The notes under the pieces were generated by a model, which saw only the letters and a program-made list of their open reading frames with translations, made no database searches and was not told the DNA's origin. A DNA stretch of 64,000 nt, from the NCBI RefSeq assembly GCF_009827635.1, contig NZ_WTYW01000002.1:248001-312000 (forward strand), in the 5' to 3' direction. Positions 22,477 through 30,622 of this stretch are shown one piece after another. A program made the position numbers and the translations under genes. Each line of letters opens with the position of its first letter. Within the stretch, counting starts at the first letter, position 1. This stretch comes from Parapontixanthobacter aurantiacus (GTDB lineage Bacteria > Pseudomonadota > Alphaproteobacteria > Sphingomonadales > Sphingomonadaceae).

Positions 22477-23008
22477 CGGACAGCAACGTATCCTGTGCGA
22501 CGAAGGCGACCATCTTTTCACCCGCCTTGATCTTCGCATTATTACCCTTCGCGAACAGCCCGAGCGGACCCATTGCCAGCACTCCGAGCAGGGTTTCTCC
22601 CTTGCCGCTCTTGCCGTCGGCCGTGGTCTGCCCTTCGAGCGGAATGTGCGTCCCGCCAAACTCGATATGCGTCAGAACGGCTGCCAGCTCGCCCGACTTG
22701 CCAACGTTGCCGCTGCGGCTGGCATCGGTCACCTCGCCCCAGGCGGTCGCGCCGACTGGGACGACTTCGCGTCCATCGACCACAATCGGACGGTCCACGC
22801 GCAATCGGAATTTGTGTCCGGCGGCGTGATCTTTCGTCGAAACTTCGTTCAGGACCATCAGATGGACGGGCGTATCACGTGGAACGACGACCTGTTCGGG
22901 GGCAATATGTTCGATTGGCGGGACGCTATCGGAGGGAATGGGAACGACGATCGGCGTGTCCGCTCCAGCGGCCTGCGCTGCCAGAACTATTCCCCATGCG
23001 AAAATCAT
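22466..23008 (-). CDS. Exported protein, first of a tandem paralogue pair
   Basis: Protein of 180 residues with a short hydrophobic signal (MIFAWGIVLAAQAAGA). The mature domain contains VVPRDTPVHLMVLNEVSTKDHAAGHKFRLRVDRPIVVDGREVVPVGATAWGEV and a C-terminal AGEKMVAFVAQDTLL. The order and hydrophobic pattern match the downstream gene. A glycine-rich segment LLGVLAMGPLGLFAKG near the end could be a membrane hairpin. No family recognised. It is divergent from the gene at 23158 across about 150 AT-rich bases. Confidence 0.72.
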   Translation of the reverse strand: MIFAWGIVLAAQAAGADTPIVVPIPSDSVPPIEHIAPEQVVVPRDTPVHLMVLNEVSTKDHAAGHKFRLRVDRPIVVDGREVVPVGATAWGEVTDASRSGNVGKSGELAAVLTHIEFGGTHIPLEGQTTADGKSGKGETLLGVLAMGPLGLFAKGNNAKIKAGEKMVAFVAQDTLLSDAS

Positions 23009-23087
23009 AGCGAGTCTTCCCCCCAGTACGTGTTTTAATCCCTATTCTCGTTAGAATTAACGGCGGGTAAGCGCCAGCGACAAATAC

Positions 23088-23107
23088 CAGTCAATATTCA
23101 TTGACTG
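23088..23107. promoter_or_regulatory. Perfect inverted repeat, candidate operator
   Basis: CAGTCAAT at 23088-23095 and ATTGACTG at 23100-23107 form a perfect 8-base inverted repeat around ATTC. The right arm contains the TTGACT that could serve as -35 box of the gene at 23158, so a bound dimer would block RNA polymerase. The regulator is unknown. Confidence 0.55.
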
Positions 23108-23130
23108 TTTACTTGGCACGGCGATATGCC
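23101..23130 (+). promoter_or_regulatory. Candidate sigma-70 promoter for gene at 23158
   Basis: TTGACT at 23101-23106 and TATGCC at 23125-23130 with an 18-base spacer lie 28 bases before the ATG. The -35 box overlaps the inverted repeat. Confidence 0.45.
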
Positions 23131-23157
23131 GCCCTGTCAATTACGACGGGGGATCAC

Positions 23158-23619
23158 ATGAAATTCAAACAATTCGCGGTCGCGTTTGCTGCCGCCTCAC
23201 TTCTGTTGCCCGTATCGGGCGCTATGGCGGGAAAGAAGGACGAGTATGTCGTCGTAAATGAGGAAATGGGAGTGCCCGTTTTCCCCTATGACATTACCGA
23301 TCGCCCTTACGTCATCGTCGGACCGGTCAAGGCCGGGGTGCGCAAGGCGACGATCTTCAGCAAGGAACCCTCGCAGGAAAAGATCTACAAGGAATTGTGG
23401 GAGCGCGGCGAGAAGCTGGACGCCGATGCGGTCGTCAATGCAACCTATGGCGACAGCCACATGACCGCATTTAGCTGGGGAAAGACGAATGCGCTGGGCT
23501 TCGCCGTGCGCTTCCTCACGCAGGCCGAAATCGACAGCGGCATGACCGGCGAGAAAGTGCCTGCTCCTGAAGATTACACGGAAGAAATGTTCGACGACGC
23601 GAACTCGAAGTCGAAATAA
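23158..23619 (+). CDS. Secreted small protein of unknown function
   Basis: Protein of 153 residues starting MKFKQFAVAFAAASLLLPVSGAMAGKK, with a clear Sec signal peptide cut near residue 24. The mature part includes VGPVKAGVRKATIFSKEPSQEKIYKELWERGEKLDADAVVNATYGDSHMTAFSWG, which resembles the YbjQ/RcsF-like layout in which a residue block is built around 'GADAVVN'. The resemblance is weak. The ATG at 23158 follows CGACGGGGGATCAC; an upstream ATG-less extension in the same frame lacks support. A strong terminator follows, so it is probably monocistronic. Confidence 0.78.
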   Translation: MKFKQFAVAFAAASLLLPVSGAMAGKKDEYVVVNEEMGVPVFPYDITDRPYVIVGPVKAGVRKATIFSKEPSQEKIYKELWERGEKLDADAVVNATYGDSHMTAFSWGKTNALGFAVRFLTQAEIDSGMTGEKVPAPEDYTEEMFDDANSKSK

Positions 23620-23648
23620 TTACGCGCTTTTTCAAACAAAGAAGAATG

Positions 23649-23680
23649 GGGGCGATGGCAATCAGCCATCGCCCCTTTTT
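23649..23680 (+). terminator. Strong intrinsic terminator
   Basis: GGGGCGATGGC at 23649-23659 pairs perfectly with GCCATCGCCCC at 23665-23675 around AATCA, followed directly by TTTTT. It closes the gene ending at 23619. Confidence 0.95.
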
Positions 23681-23742
23681 CGTGTTCGTCATGGCGTGCA
23701 GCGGACTTGCTGCAAGGATTTGCGGCTTCTAAGGGCTACACG

Positions 23743-24753
23743 ATGAACGACAACAGCAAGACGCGCGCCCTGATGCGGCGCGGCATCGAATTCCTCGGCA
23801 GCGAATATGCCATTTTGTGCGGCGCGATGAGCTGGGTCTCCGAGCGCAACCTTGTCGCCGCAATCTCCAATGGCGGCGGCTTTGGCGTGATAGCCTGCGG
23901 GGCGATGACGCCCGAACTGCTCGACACCGAAGTCGCGGAGACCATGAAGCTGACGGACCGGCCCTTCGGCGTCAATCTAATCACCATGCATCCCGATCTT
24001 TTCGACCTCATCGGGATTTGCGAAAAGCATGGTGTCTCGCACGTCGTCCTCGCCGGGGGCATTCCGCCGAAAGGAAGCGTCGAAGCGATCAAGGCGTTCG
24101 GCGCGAAGGTCATCGTATTTGCGCCGACCCTCGCACTGGCGAAGAAGTTGCTGCGCTCTGGCGGAGACGCGCTGGTCATCGAAGGGATGGAAGCGGGCGG
24201 CCATATCGGGCCGGTCTCGACGAGCGTGCTGGCGCAGGAATTTCTTCCCGACCTCGCGGCGGATCACCTCGTGTTCGTGGCCGGCGGGATCGGGCGGGGA
24301 GAGGCGATCGCAGGATACCTCGAAATGGGCGCGGTGGGGGTCCAGCTCGGCACGCGCTTTGCCTGCGCTACCGAAAGCATTGCGCATCCCAACTTCAAGA
24401 AGGCGTTCTTCCGCGCGAATGCTCGCGATGCCGTAGCAAGCGTGCAGGTAGATGCCCGGCTTCCGGTCATTCCCGTACGCGCCTTGAAGAACAAGGGAAC
24501 CGAGGCCTTTACCGGAAAGCAGAGGGAGGTTGCAGGTTCGCTCGATCGCGAGGAAATCGCGATGGCCGAAGCGCAGTTGCAGATCGAACATTACTGGGCG
24601 GGTGCGCTGCGCCGGGCGGTCATCGACGGTGACGTCGAGAATGGCAGCCTGATGGCGGGCCAGTCGGTCGGCATGGTGCGCGAGGAAGAACCGGCAGCAC
24701 AGATTATCGCGACGCTCGTCGAACAATGCGAGGATGCACTGGTCCGACGATAG
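23743..24753 (+). CDS. NMO/FabK-like flavin oxidoreductase
   Basis: FMN-dependent TIM-barrel protein of 336 residues of the nitronate monooxygenase (2-nitropropane dioxygenase)/FabK family. Visible motifs are AILCGAMSWVSERNLVAAISNGGGFGVIA at the N-terminus, VIEGMEAGGHIGP in the middle and VFVAGGIGRGEAIAGYLEMGAVGVQLGTRF, the phosphate-binding region of FMN. Substrate is not predictable; members include nitronate monooxygenases, enoyl-ACP reductase FabK and thioester reductases. The ATG at 23743 has AAGGG nine bases upstream. A second, more distant family member lies at 59823. Confidence 0.88.
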   Translation: MNDNSKTRALMRRGIEFLGSEYAILCGAMSWVSERNLVAAISNGGGFGVIACGAMTPELLDTEVAETMKLTDRPFGVNLITMHPDLFDLIGICEKHGVSHVVLAGGIPPKGSVEAIKAFGAKVIVFAPTLALAKKLLRSGGDALVIEGMEAGGHIGPVSTSVLAQEFLPDLAADHLVFVAGGIGRGEAIAGYLEMGAVGVQLGTRFACATESIAHPNFKKAFFRANARDAVASVQVDARLPVIPVRALKNKGTEAFTGKQREVAGSLDREEIAMAEAQLQIEHYWAGALRRAVIDGDVENGSLMAGQSVGMVREEEPAAQIIATLVEQCEDALVRR

Positions 24754-24839
24754 CCGCCGGTTTCTTTCCCGGCGGGATGGTCTTGCCCTTCGTGCAGCAG
24801 GTAAGGTAGTGTCGCTGCGACCAAGAGGGGAAGAATTCT

Positions 24840-25835
24840 ATGGGATATGTGCTGCTCGGACTGATCTTGTTCCTGCTGCTCGTCTTCATCATGATGGGCG
24901 TGCGGGTCGTCAGGCAAGGCTACGTCTACACGATCGAACGACTGGGCAAGTTCACGCTGGCCGCCGAGCCGGGGTTCCATCTGATCGTGCCGTTCATCGA
25001 TCGCGTCGGTCACAAGATCAACATGATGGAGCAGGTGCTCGATATTCCCGGGCAGGAAATCATTACCGCCGACAACGCGATGGTCGGCGTGGATGCCGTC
25101 GTCTTCTTCCAGGTTCTCGAAGCGGGCAAGGCCGCCTACGAAGTCTCGGGTCTGCACAACGCCATCATGGCGCTGACGACGACCAACCTGCGCACCGTGA
25201 TGGGATCGATGGATCTCGACGAGACCTTGTCGAAGCGCGACGAGATCAATGCGCGCCTGCTGTCCGTGGTCGATCACGCGACGTCCCCGTGGGGCATCAA
25301 GATCACTCGGGTCGAGATCAAGGACATTCGGCCCCCGCTCGACATTTCTGAGGCGATGGCGCGGCAGATGAAGGCCGAGCGGCTGAAGCGTGCGGAAATC
25401 CTCGAGGCCGAGGGCGATCGGCAAAGCCGCATCCTGCGTGCAGAAGGGGAAAAGCAGTCCGCTATCCTTACGGCCGAAGGACAGAAGGAATCGGCTTTCC
25501 GCAACGCCGAAGCGCGCGAACGCGAAGCCGAAGCGGAGGCGAAGGCGACCCAGCTCGTCTCCGACGCGATTGCCGGTTCGGGCAATCAGGCTATCAACTA
25601 CTTCATTGCGCAGGAATATACGAAAGCCGTCGGCAAGTTCGCCGACAGCCCCAATGCGAAGACAATCCTGTTCCCGGTCGAGGCTACGCAGCTCATCGGT
25701 TCGCTTGGCGGGATCGGCGAACTCGTCAAGGGTACGTTCGGCGATGAAGCGGGCGTCGTCAAAAGCCCTGATCGGGGAACGCAGATGAGCGAACCGCGTG
25801 CTCGCGCCAGCGTCCCGCGGACCGGCAATCAGTAA
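24840..25835 (+). CDS. SPFH/band 7 (stomatin-like, QmcA type) protein
   Basis: Inner-membrane scaffold protein of 331 residues. An N-terminal anchor ([20 protein letters not shown]) is followed by the band 7 domain ([33 protein letters not shown]) and a long charged coiled coil (roughly residues 165-245, with repeated [15 protein letters not shown]-type units). GAGGGGAAG precedes the ATG. It is followed after 12 bases by an NfeD-like gene, the standard partner in bacteria. The pair is thought to organise membrane microdomains and to influence membrane protein quality control. Confidence 0.93.
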   Translation: MGYVLLGLILFLLLVFIMMGVRVVRQGYVYTIERLGKFTLAAEPGFHLIVPFIDRVGHKINMMEQVLDIPGQEIITADNAMVGVDAVVFFQVLEAGKAAYEVSGLHNAIMALTTTNLRTVMGSMDLDETLSKRDEINARLLSVVDHATSPWGIKITRVEIKDIRPPLDISEAMARQMKAERLKRAEILEAEGDRQSRILRAEGEKQSAILTAEGQKESAFRNAEAREREAEAEAKATQLVSDAIAGSGNQAINYFIAQEYTKAVGKFADSPNAKTILFPVEATQLIGSLGGIGELVKGTFGDEAGVVKSPDRGTQMSEPRARASVPRTGNQ

Positions 25836-25847
25836 GGCGACCAGCGC

Positions 25848-26369
25848 GTGGATGATCTCGGTACGTTCGATCCGCACTGGATCTGGATCGCCATTGGCTT
25901 GGTGCTCGCAACTGCCGAGATGCTCGTTCCGGGCGTCTATTTGCTGTGGCTGGCGATCGCGGCAATCATTACGGGCCTGCTGACCTACGGTTTCGATCTC
26001 AGCCTGCCGATGCAGGTGATCAATTTCAGCTTCATCTCTCTCATCCTCGTCTTCAGCGTGAAGCGCTTCCTCAAGGATTCGCCGATCGTCAGCTCGGACC
26101 CGCTCCTCAACAATCGTGGCGGGAGGCTGATCGGGCAGAGCGCCATCGTTTCCACGCCTTTCCTGAGCGGCGAGGGTCGTGTTCGGCAGGGGGACAGCGA
26201 TTGGAATGCGCGCGGTCCCGACATGGATGTCGGCGAACGCGTCCGTATCGTTGCGGTCGAGGGAACGGTCTTGCGGGTCGAGCCGCTGAATCTGATCGAA
26301 GCGCCCCTCGCCAACGAAGAGGCTTCTTCCGCCAGTGAGACAGGTGAGCCGAAGCCGGGCGCGAACTGA
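25848..26369 (+). CDS. NfeD-like membrane protein
   Basis: Short NfeD-type protein of 173 residues. Three to four hydrophobic helices occupy residues 8-68 and are followed by a small beta-barrel OB-fold domain (about 85-145) containing GQSAIVSTPFLSGEGRVRQGDSDWNARG and MDVGERVRIVAVEGTVLRVEPL. It lacks the protease domain of long NfeD proteins. The start is GTG at 25848. Gene pairing with the upstream SPFH protein is conserved widely and indicates direct partnership. Confidence 0.92.
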   Translation: MDDLGTFDPHWIWIAIGLVLATAEMLVPGVYLLWLAIAAIITGLLTYGFDLSLPMQVINFSFISLILVFSVKRFLKDSPIVSSDPLLNNRGGRLIGQSAIVSTPFLSGEGRVRQGDSDWNARGPDMDVGERVRIVAVEGTVLRVEPLNLIEAPLANEEASSASETGEPKPGAN

Positions 26370-26469
26370 CAAAATCGGCTCGCAATAACGCAATCGAGTG
26401 TGTTAGACGCTGCCTCCGAACCGGGTCATCCATACTGGCCCTTCCCGATCTCAACGGAGGATTTCGCTC

Positions 26470-27894
26470 ATGGACAACTACGCCCAAAATTATATCGACG
26501 GTAAATGGGTGGATTCCATCGGCGGGACGCCGCACGAAGTCATCAACCCGGCAACCGAAGAGCCGACGACCAAAGTTGTGCTGAGTACGAAGGCCGACGT
26601 CGATAAGGCGGTCGAGGCTGCCCGTCGCGCCTTCGAGAGTTTCAGTCAGACCTCTCGCGAGGAGCGCCTCGAGTTGCTCGGCCGCATCATCGAAGAATAC
26701 AAGAAGCGCATCCCCGACATGGCGCAGTCCATCGCGAAGGAAATGGGCGCGCCCATCAGTTTCGCGAACGCCGCGCAGGCGCCTGCCGGTTTGGGCGGTT
26801 TTGCCAAGACCATGCAGGCGCTCAAGAACTTCGAGTTCGAGACAACCGATAGCGGCGCGAAAGTCGTTTACGAACCGATCGGTGTGGTCGGCATGATTAC
26901 CCCGTGGAACTGGCCCCTTAACCAGATCGCCCTGAAGGTGGCACCGGCGCTGGCCGGCGGAAATACGATGGTGCTAAAGCCGTCCGAGGAATGTCCGGGA
27001 AATGCCGCCATCCTCGCCGAAGTGATGGATGCCGCCGGCGTTCCGGCCGGTGTCTTCAATCTGGTGCAGGGCGACGGGCCGACCGTGGGCGAAGCGATTT
27101 CCTCGCACCCCGATATCGACATGGTGAGCTTCACCGGTTCCACCCGCGCAGGCATCATGGTGGCGAAGGCCGCAGCCGATACGGTCAAGCGCGTGCATCA
27201 GGAACTGGGCGGCAAGTCCCCCAACCTCGTATTGCCGGGGGCGGACCTCTCCAAGGTTCTGCCGCCGACCATTACGGGCGTCATCGCGAATTCCGGCCAA
27301 AGCTGCATCGCGCCGACGCGGGTGCTGGTTCACAAGGACCAGGAAAGCGAAGCGATTGCCGCGGTCAGAGGAATCTTCGAAGCTGTCGAAGTTGGAGATC
27401 CGTTGAGCGAAGGGATGCATATCGGTCCCGTGGTCAACAAGACGCAGCACGACAAGATCCGCGATCTCATCCAATCCGCCATGGACGAAGGCGCAAAACT
27501 CGAAACCGGCGGTCCCGACCTGCCGGCGAACGTCAATCGCGGTTTCTATATCAAGCCGACGGTATTCAGCGGCGTTACGCCCGACATGCGCATCTCGAAG
27601 GAAGAGACTTTCGGCCCGGTTGTCACGATCACGAAATACGATGACCTCGAGGAAGGCATCCGGATCGCAAACGACACGGCTTATGGCCTTTCCTCGGTCA
27701 TTTCCGGCGATCCGGCAGAAGCGGCCAAGGTCGCACCGCGTCTGCGTGCCGGGATGGTCGTGATCAACAATTGGGGCCCTTCGCCAGGCGCCCCGTTCGG
27801 CGGCTACAAGCAGTCGGGCAATGGCCGCGAAGGCGGGCTGCACGGGATCAAGGATTTCATGGAAGTGAAGGCGATCAGCGGACTTCCTGCCTGA
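26470..27894 (+). CDS. NAD(P)-dependent aldehyde dehydrogenase
   Basis: Aldehyde dehydrogenase superfamily enzyme of 474 residues that oxidises an aldehyde to the acid. The catalytic Cys lies in NSGQSCIAPTRVLV (about residue 278), the general-base Glu in QELGGKSPNLVLPGADL (about residue 244), and the cofactor motif FTGSTRAG near residue 220. TPWNWPLNQIALKVAPAL is also family-typical. The substrate cannot be named. An excellent AACGGAGGA ribosome binding site precedes the ATG, suggesting high expression. It appears monocistronic, with a stem-loop about 40 bases after the stop. Confidence 0.95.
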   Translation: MDNYAQNYIDGKWVDSIGGTPHEVINPATEEPTTKVVLSTKADVDKAVEAARRAFESFSQTSREERLELLGRIIEEYKKRIPDMAQSIAKEMGAPISFANAAQAPAGLGGFAKTMQALKNFEFETTDSGAKVVYEPIGVVGMITPWNWPLNQIALKVAPALAGGNTMVLKPSEECPGNAAILAEVMDAAGVPAGVFNLVQGDGPTVGEAISSHPDIDMVSFTGSTRAGIMVAKAAADTVKRVHQELGGKSPNLVLPGADLSKVLPPTITGVIANSGQSCIAPTRVLVHKDQESEAIAAVRGIFEAVEVGDPLSEGMHIGPVVNKTQHDKIRDLIQSAMDEGAKLETGGPDLPANVNRGFYIKPTVFSGVTPDMRISKEETFGPVVTITKYDDLEEGIRIANDTAYGLSSVISGDPAEAAKVAPRLRAGMVVINNWGPSPGAPFGGYKQSGNGREGGLHGIKDFMEVKAISGLPA

Positions 27895-27935
27895 TCGGCA
27901 ATCCGACGCATATTCGGGGTGAGAGCAGGCGCGTG

Positions 27936-27959
27936 CCGGTGAGGGTTCGCCTTCACCGG
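27936..27959. terminator. Stem-loop after aldehyde dehydrogenase gene
   Basis: CCGGTGA at 27936-27942 pairs with TCACCGG at 27953-27959. No T-run follows, so it may be a weak or Rho-assisted terminator, or only an mRNA hairpin. Confidence 0.35.
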
Positions 27960-27998
27960 TAGCCTGTTCCTTACGCTAAGAGTATAGGCGGCAGCGCA

Positions 27999-29219
27999 AT
28001 GATGTCCGCACTCATGAATACCCGCGCCTTGCTGCTCGCGATCTTCATTCTGATGGCGGGCAGCGGGTTTCTGTCGACTTTGATCGCGATCCGACTGGAA
28101 GCAGCGGGCGTGACCGCCGTGACGATCGGTCTCGTCGCAACGAGCTACTTCGCCGGCCTGACGATCGGATCGATCCGGGTGACCCGGCTGCTTTCCGAGA
28201 TCGGCCACATCCGTTCCTTCGCGGTTTTCGTCAGCCTCTATTCGGCCACGAGCCTGACCTATGCCATCTTCGAGAATGCTGCCGTCTGGATGGTCCTCCG
28301 GTTCGTCGATGGCTTTGTCATGGCCGGGGTCTTCATCTGTCTGGAAAGCTGGCTCAATCGGCAGGCGACGCCCGTCAATCGCAGTTCGATCCTCGCCGCA
28401 TATATGGTTGCGCTCTATTCTGGACAGGCTGCGGGCCAATATCTGCTGAACCTCAGTCACATGTCGCCCGATCTGCCCTTCATGGTATCGGCAATACTTT
28501 TGTCGATCGCGTTGCTGCCCGTTCTGCTGACCCGCATGGAGCAGCCTACGCTGGAGAAAGTAGCACCATTTTCGGTCCGCAAGCTTTACGCGGCCTCACC
28601 CCTCGGCATCATCGGCACGCTATCGACCGGGGCGATGCTGGGCGGCTTCTACGCCTTGGGGGCGGTCTATATCCAGCGCCTCGGGTTAGGCGTCAGCGAA
28701 GTCGCGCTGTTCACCTCGAGCGTGATAGCGGGCGGCGTCGCCCTGCAATATCCCCTGGGCATGCTGTCCGATCGGTTCGATCGGCGCTCGATTATCGTCG
28801 CTTGCCTGTTTCTGATCGCAGCGATCTGTGCTGGCTTCGTGATGCTCGATCTGACGATGGGTGGCCTCGTCGTCATGGCCGCGCTGTTCGGCGGCTTTTC
28901 TTTCGCGCTCTATCCGATGTGCATCGCCCATTCGAACGATCATCTCGACGAAGATCAGCGCGTCGGCGCAAGCAGCGGTCTCGTCTTGACCTATTCGGTC
29001 GGCGCGATGATCGGGCCGATCCTCGCATCGTCCGGAATGGCAGCAATGGGCCCGGCGGGCCTGTTCATCGTCATTGGTGTCCAGGCATTGGCGGGCGGCT
29101 TGTTCGGGCTATGGCGCATGGCCTGGGCTCCTCCGGTCCCGGCAGAGGAACAGCAGACGTTCCAAAGCCTGCCGCGCACGACGCCGATGGCTGCAGTTCT
29201 CGAAGCGCAAGACGATTGA
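27999..29219 (+). CDS. MFS transporter, YcaD-like
   Basis: Twelve-helix major facilitator protein of 406 residues. The layout (LLLAIFILMAGSGFLSTLIAIRLEAAGV at the start, GLTIGSIRVTRLLSEIGHIRSFA after helix 2, LQYPLGMLSDRFDRRSI after helix 8) matches the YcaD-type group, whose substrates are mostly unknown. The DRFDRR loop is the usual MFS signature. A second ATG six codons in is an alternative start. The next gene, fdhD, begins 46 bases later and may be cotranscribed. Confidence 0.88.
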   Translation: MMSALMNTRALLLAIFILMAGSGFLSTLIAIRLEAAGVTAVTIGLVATSYFAGLTIGSIRVTRLLSEIGHIRSFAVFVSLYSATSLTYAIFENAAVWMVLRFVDGFVMAGVFICLESWLNRQATPVNRSSILAAYMVALYSGQAAGQYLLNLSHMSPDLPFMVSAILLSIALLPVLLTRMEQPTLEKVAPFSVRKLYAASPLGIIGTLSTGAMLGGFYALGAVYIQRLGLGVSEVALFTSSVIAGGVALQYPLGMLSDRFDRRSIIVACLFLIAAICAGFVMLDLTMGGLVVMAALFGGFSFALYPMCIAHSNDHLDEDQRVGASSGLVLTYSVGAMIGPILASSGMAAMGPAGLFIVIGVQALAGGLFGLWRMAWAPPVPAEEQQTFQSLPRTTPMAAVLEAQDD

Positions 29220-29265
29220 TCCGGCAATTGTCGCGGCGGGGTCGATCCGCTATCGCAATGCGAAG

Positions 29266-30066
29266 ATGGATGAAGCCGTAACCCCGACAGTGAATGAAAC
29301 CATCTCGGCACTCGGGAAACGAAAAAGAAAACGTCGCCCACTCGCAGGGGAATGGCCGGTCGCATTCGAGTTCGACGGCTTCGCTTATGCCGTGATGATG
29401 GCAACCCCGCAGGACATCGAAGATTTCGCTACTGGTTTCGCCCTGTCGGAGGGTCTCATTGCCTCGACCGAGGAGCTTGCCGAATTGACGGTCAGCGAAG
29501 TCGAGCGCGGCGTCATCGTTAGAGCATCGCTACCTCAACGCAGCGCTGCATTATTGCGCGAGCGCGTCCGAATGCGCCTTGTCGAGGGAAGCTGCGGATT
29601 ATGCGGCATCGAAACGCTTGACGAGATCCTGCGACCGCTGACGAGGTTGGCACAAGCTCCGCGCATCGAGCCGAACGCCTTGTCGCGCGCCTATGCCGAA
29701 CTGCCGGAGTGGCAATCGCTCGGTCGGCAGACGGGGGCGATGCACATCGCGGCGTTTTGCGCATTTGACGGGCGGATTAGGGCCGCGCGCGAGGACATTG
29801 GCAGGCACAATGCCCTCGACAAGCTGATCGGTCACGCAAGCCGAACGGAGATCGAACCGACCTCCGGCTTCGTACTTCTCTCGTCGCGATGCAGTTATGA
29901 ACTGGTCGAGAAGATGGTTCGCTTCGGCTGTCCCATGCTGGCGACCATATCCGCCCCGAGCGATCTGGCCGTCTGTCGCGGCGTGGAAGCCGGTTTGACC
30001 ATGGCGGCTTCCGTGCGGACAGATGATGCCGTCATCCTGCACGACCCGCATCGTGTCTTCGCGTGA
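29266..30066 (+). CDS. fdhD: Formate dehydrogenase accessory sulfurtransferase
   Basis: FdhD transfers sulfur to the molybdenum cofactor of formate dehydrogenases and related enzymes. The protein is 266 residues from the ATG at 29266. The conserved persulfide-carrying motif CGLCG is at residues 110-114, in GSCGLCGIETL. Other family blocks are QTGAMHIAAFC, EDIGRHNALDKLIG and LLSSRCSYELVEKM. It overlaps mobA by four bases (GTGA), and an FdhF/YdeP-like oxidoreductase follows mobA, so the three form one maturation-plus-enzyme operon. Confidence 0.95.
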   Translation: MDEAVTPTVNETISALGKRKRKRRPLAGEWPVAFEFDGFAYAVMMATPQDIEDFATGFALSEGLIASTEELAELTVSEVERGVIVRASLPQRSAALLRERVRMRLVEGSCGLCGIETLDEILRPLTRLAQAPRIEPNALSRAYAELPEWQSLGRQTGAMHIAAFCAFDGRIRAAREDIGRHNALDKLIGHASRTEIEPTSGFVLLSSRCSYELVEKMVRFGCPMLATISAPSDLAVCRGVEAGLTMAASVRTDDAVILHDPHRVFA

Positions 30067-30602
30067 AGATCCTAGGCGTCGTGCTGGCAGGGGGCCGTTC
30101 GAGCCGCTTCGGCAGCGACAAGGCCGAGGCTTCGTGGCACGGCGGAAGCTTGCTCGACAACGCCGTGACGTTTCTGGCGCCTCAGGTAGATGAAGTCCGG
30201 GTTGCGGGACGCGAAGATGCGCCCGTAGCCTCGCTGGCCGATTGGCCGGCACCGGGTTTTGGGCCCCTCGGCGGAATAGCCGCTGCCTTGCGCGAAGCGT
30301 GTAGCCGAAGGTTTGATGCGGTCCTCTCCATTCCGGTGGACGCACCGATGCTTCCCGATGACCTCTCATCAACCCTGCAACCGGGGCCATCCTTTTTGAG
30401 CGAACTGCCGGTCGCAGGATGCTGGCCCGTCGAAACGCTCGCGCCGCTCGAAGAATTGATGCTGAGCGATCGAAGCAAATCCGTCCGAGCCTTTGCCGAG
30501 GCATGCGGGGCGAGGACGGTTTCGCTCGACCGTCCCATATTTAATATCAATACTGTCGATGACTTGCAGCGCGCTCATGCGTTCGAACGAGAGACACACT
30601 GA
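30063..30602 (+). CDS. mobA: Molybdenum cofactor guanylyltransferase
   Basis: Transfers GMP to molybdopterin to form the guanine dinucleotide cofactor. The 179-residue protein starts at GTG 30063 and has the nucleotide-binding motif LAGGRSSRFGSDKA (residues 8-21), GPLGGIAAAL and the metal-binding SIPVDAPMLP. The C-terminal FNINTVDDLQRA is typical. The start codon overlaps the fdhD stop. It supplies bis-MGD for the oxidoreductase encoded downstream. Confidence 0.93.
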   Translation: MKILGVVLAGGRSSRFGSDKAEASWHGGSLLDNAVTFLAPQVDEVRVAGREDAPVASLADWPAPGFGPLGGIAAALREACSRRFDAVLSIPVDAPMLPDDLSSTLQPGPSFLSELPVAGCWPVETLAPLEELMLSDRSKSVRAFAEACGARTVSLDRPIFNINTVDDLQRAHAFERETH

Positions 30603-30622
30603 CCGACCGGAGAGAAGCTGAC

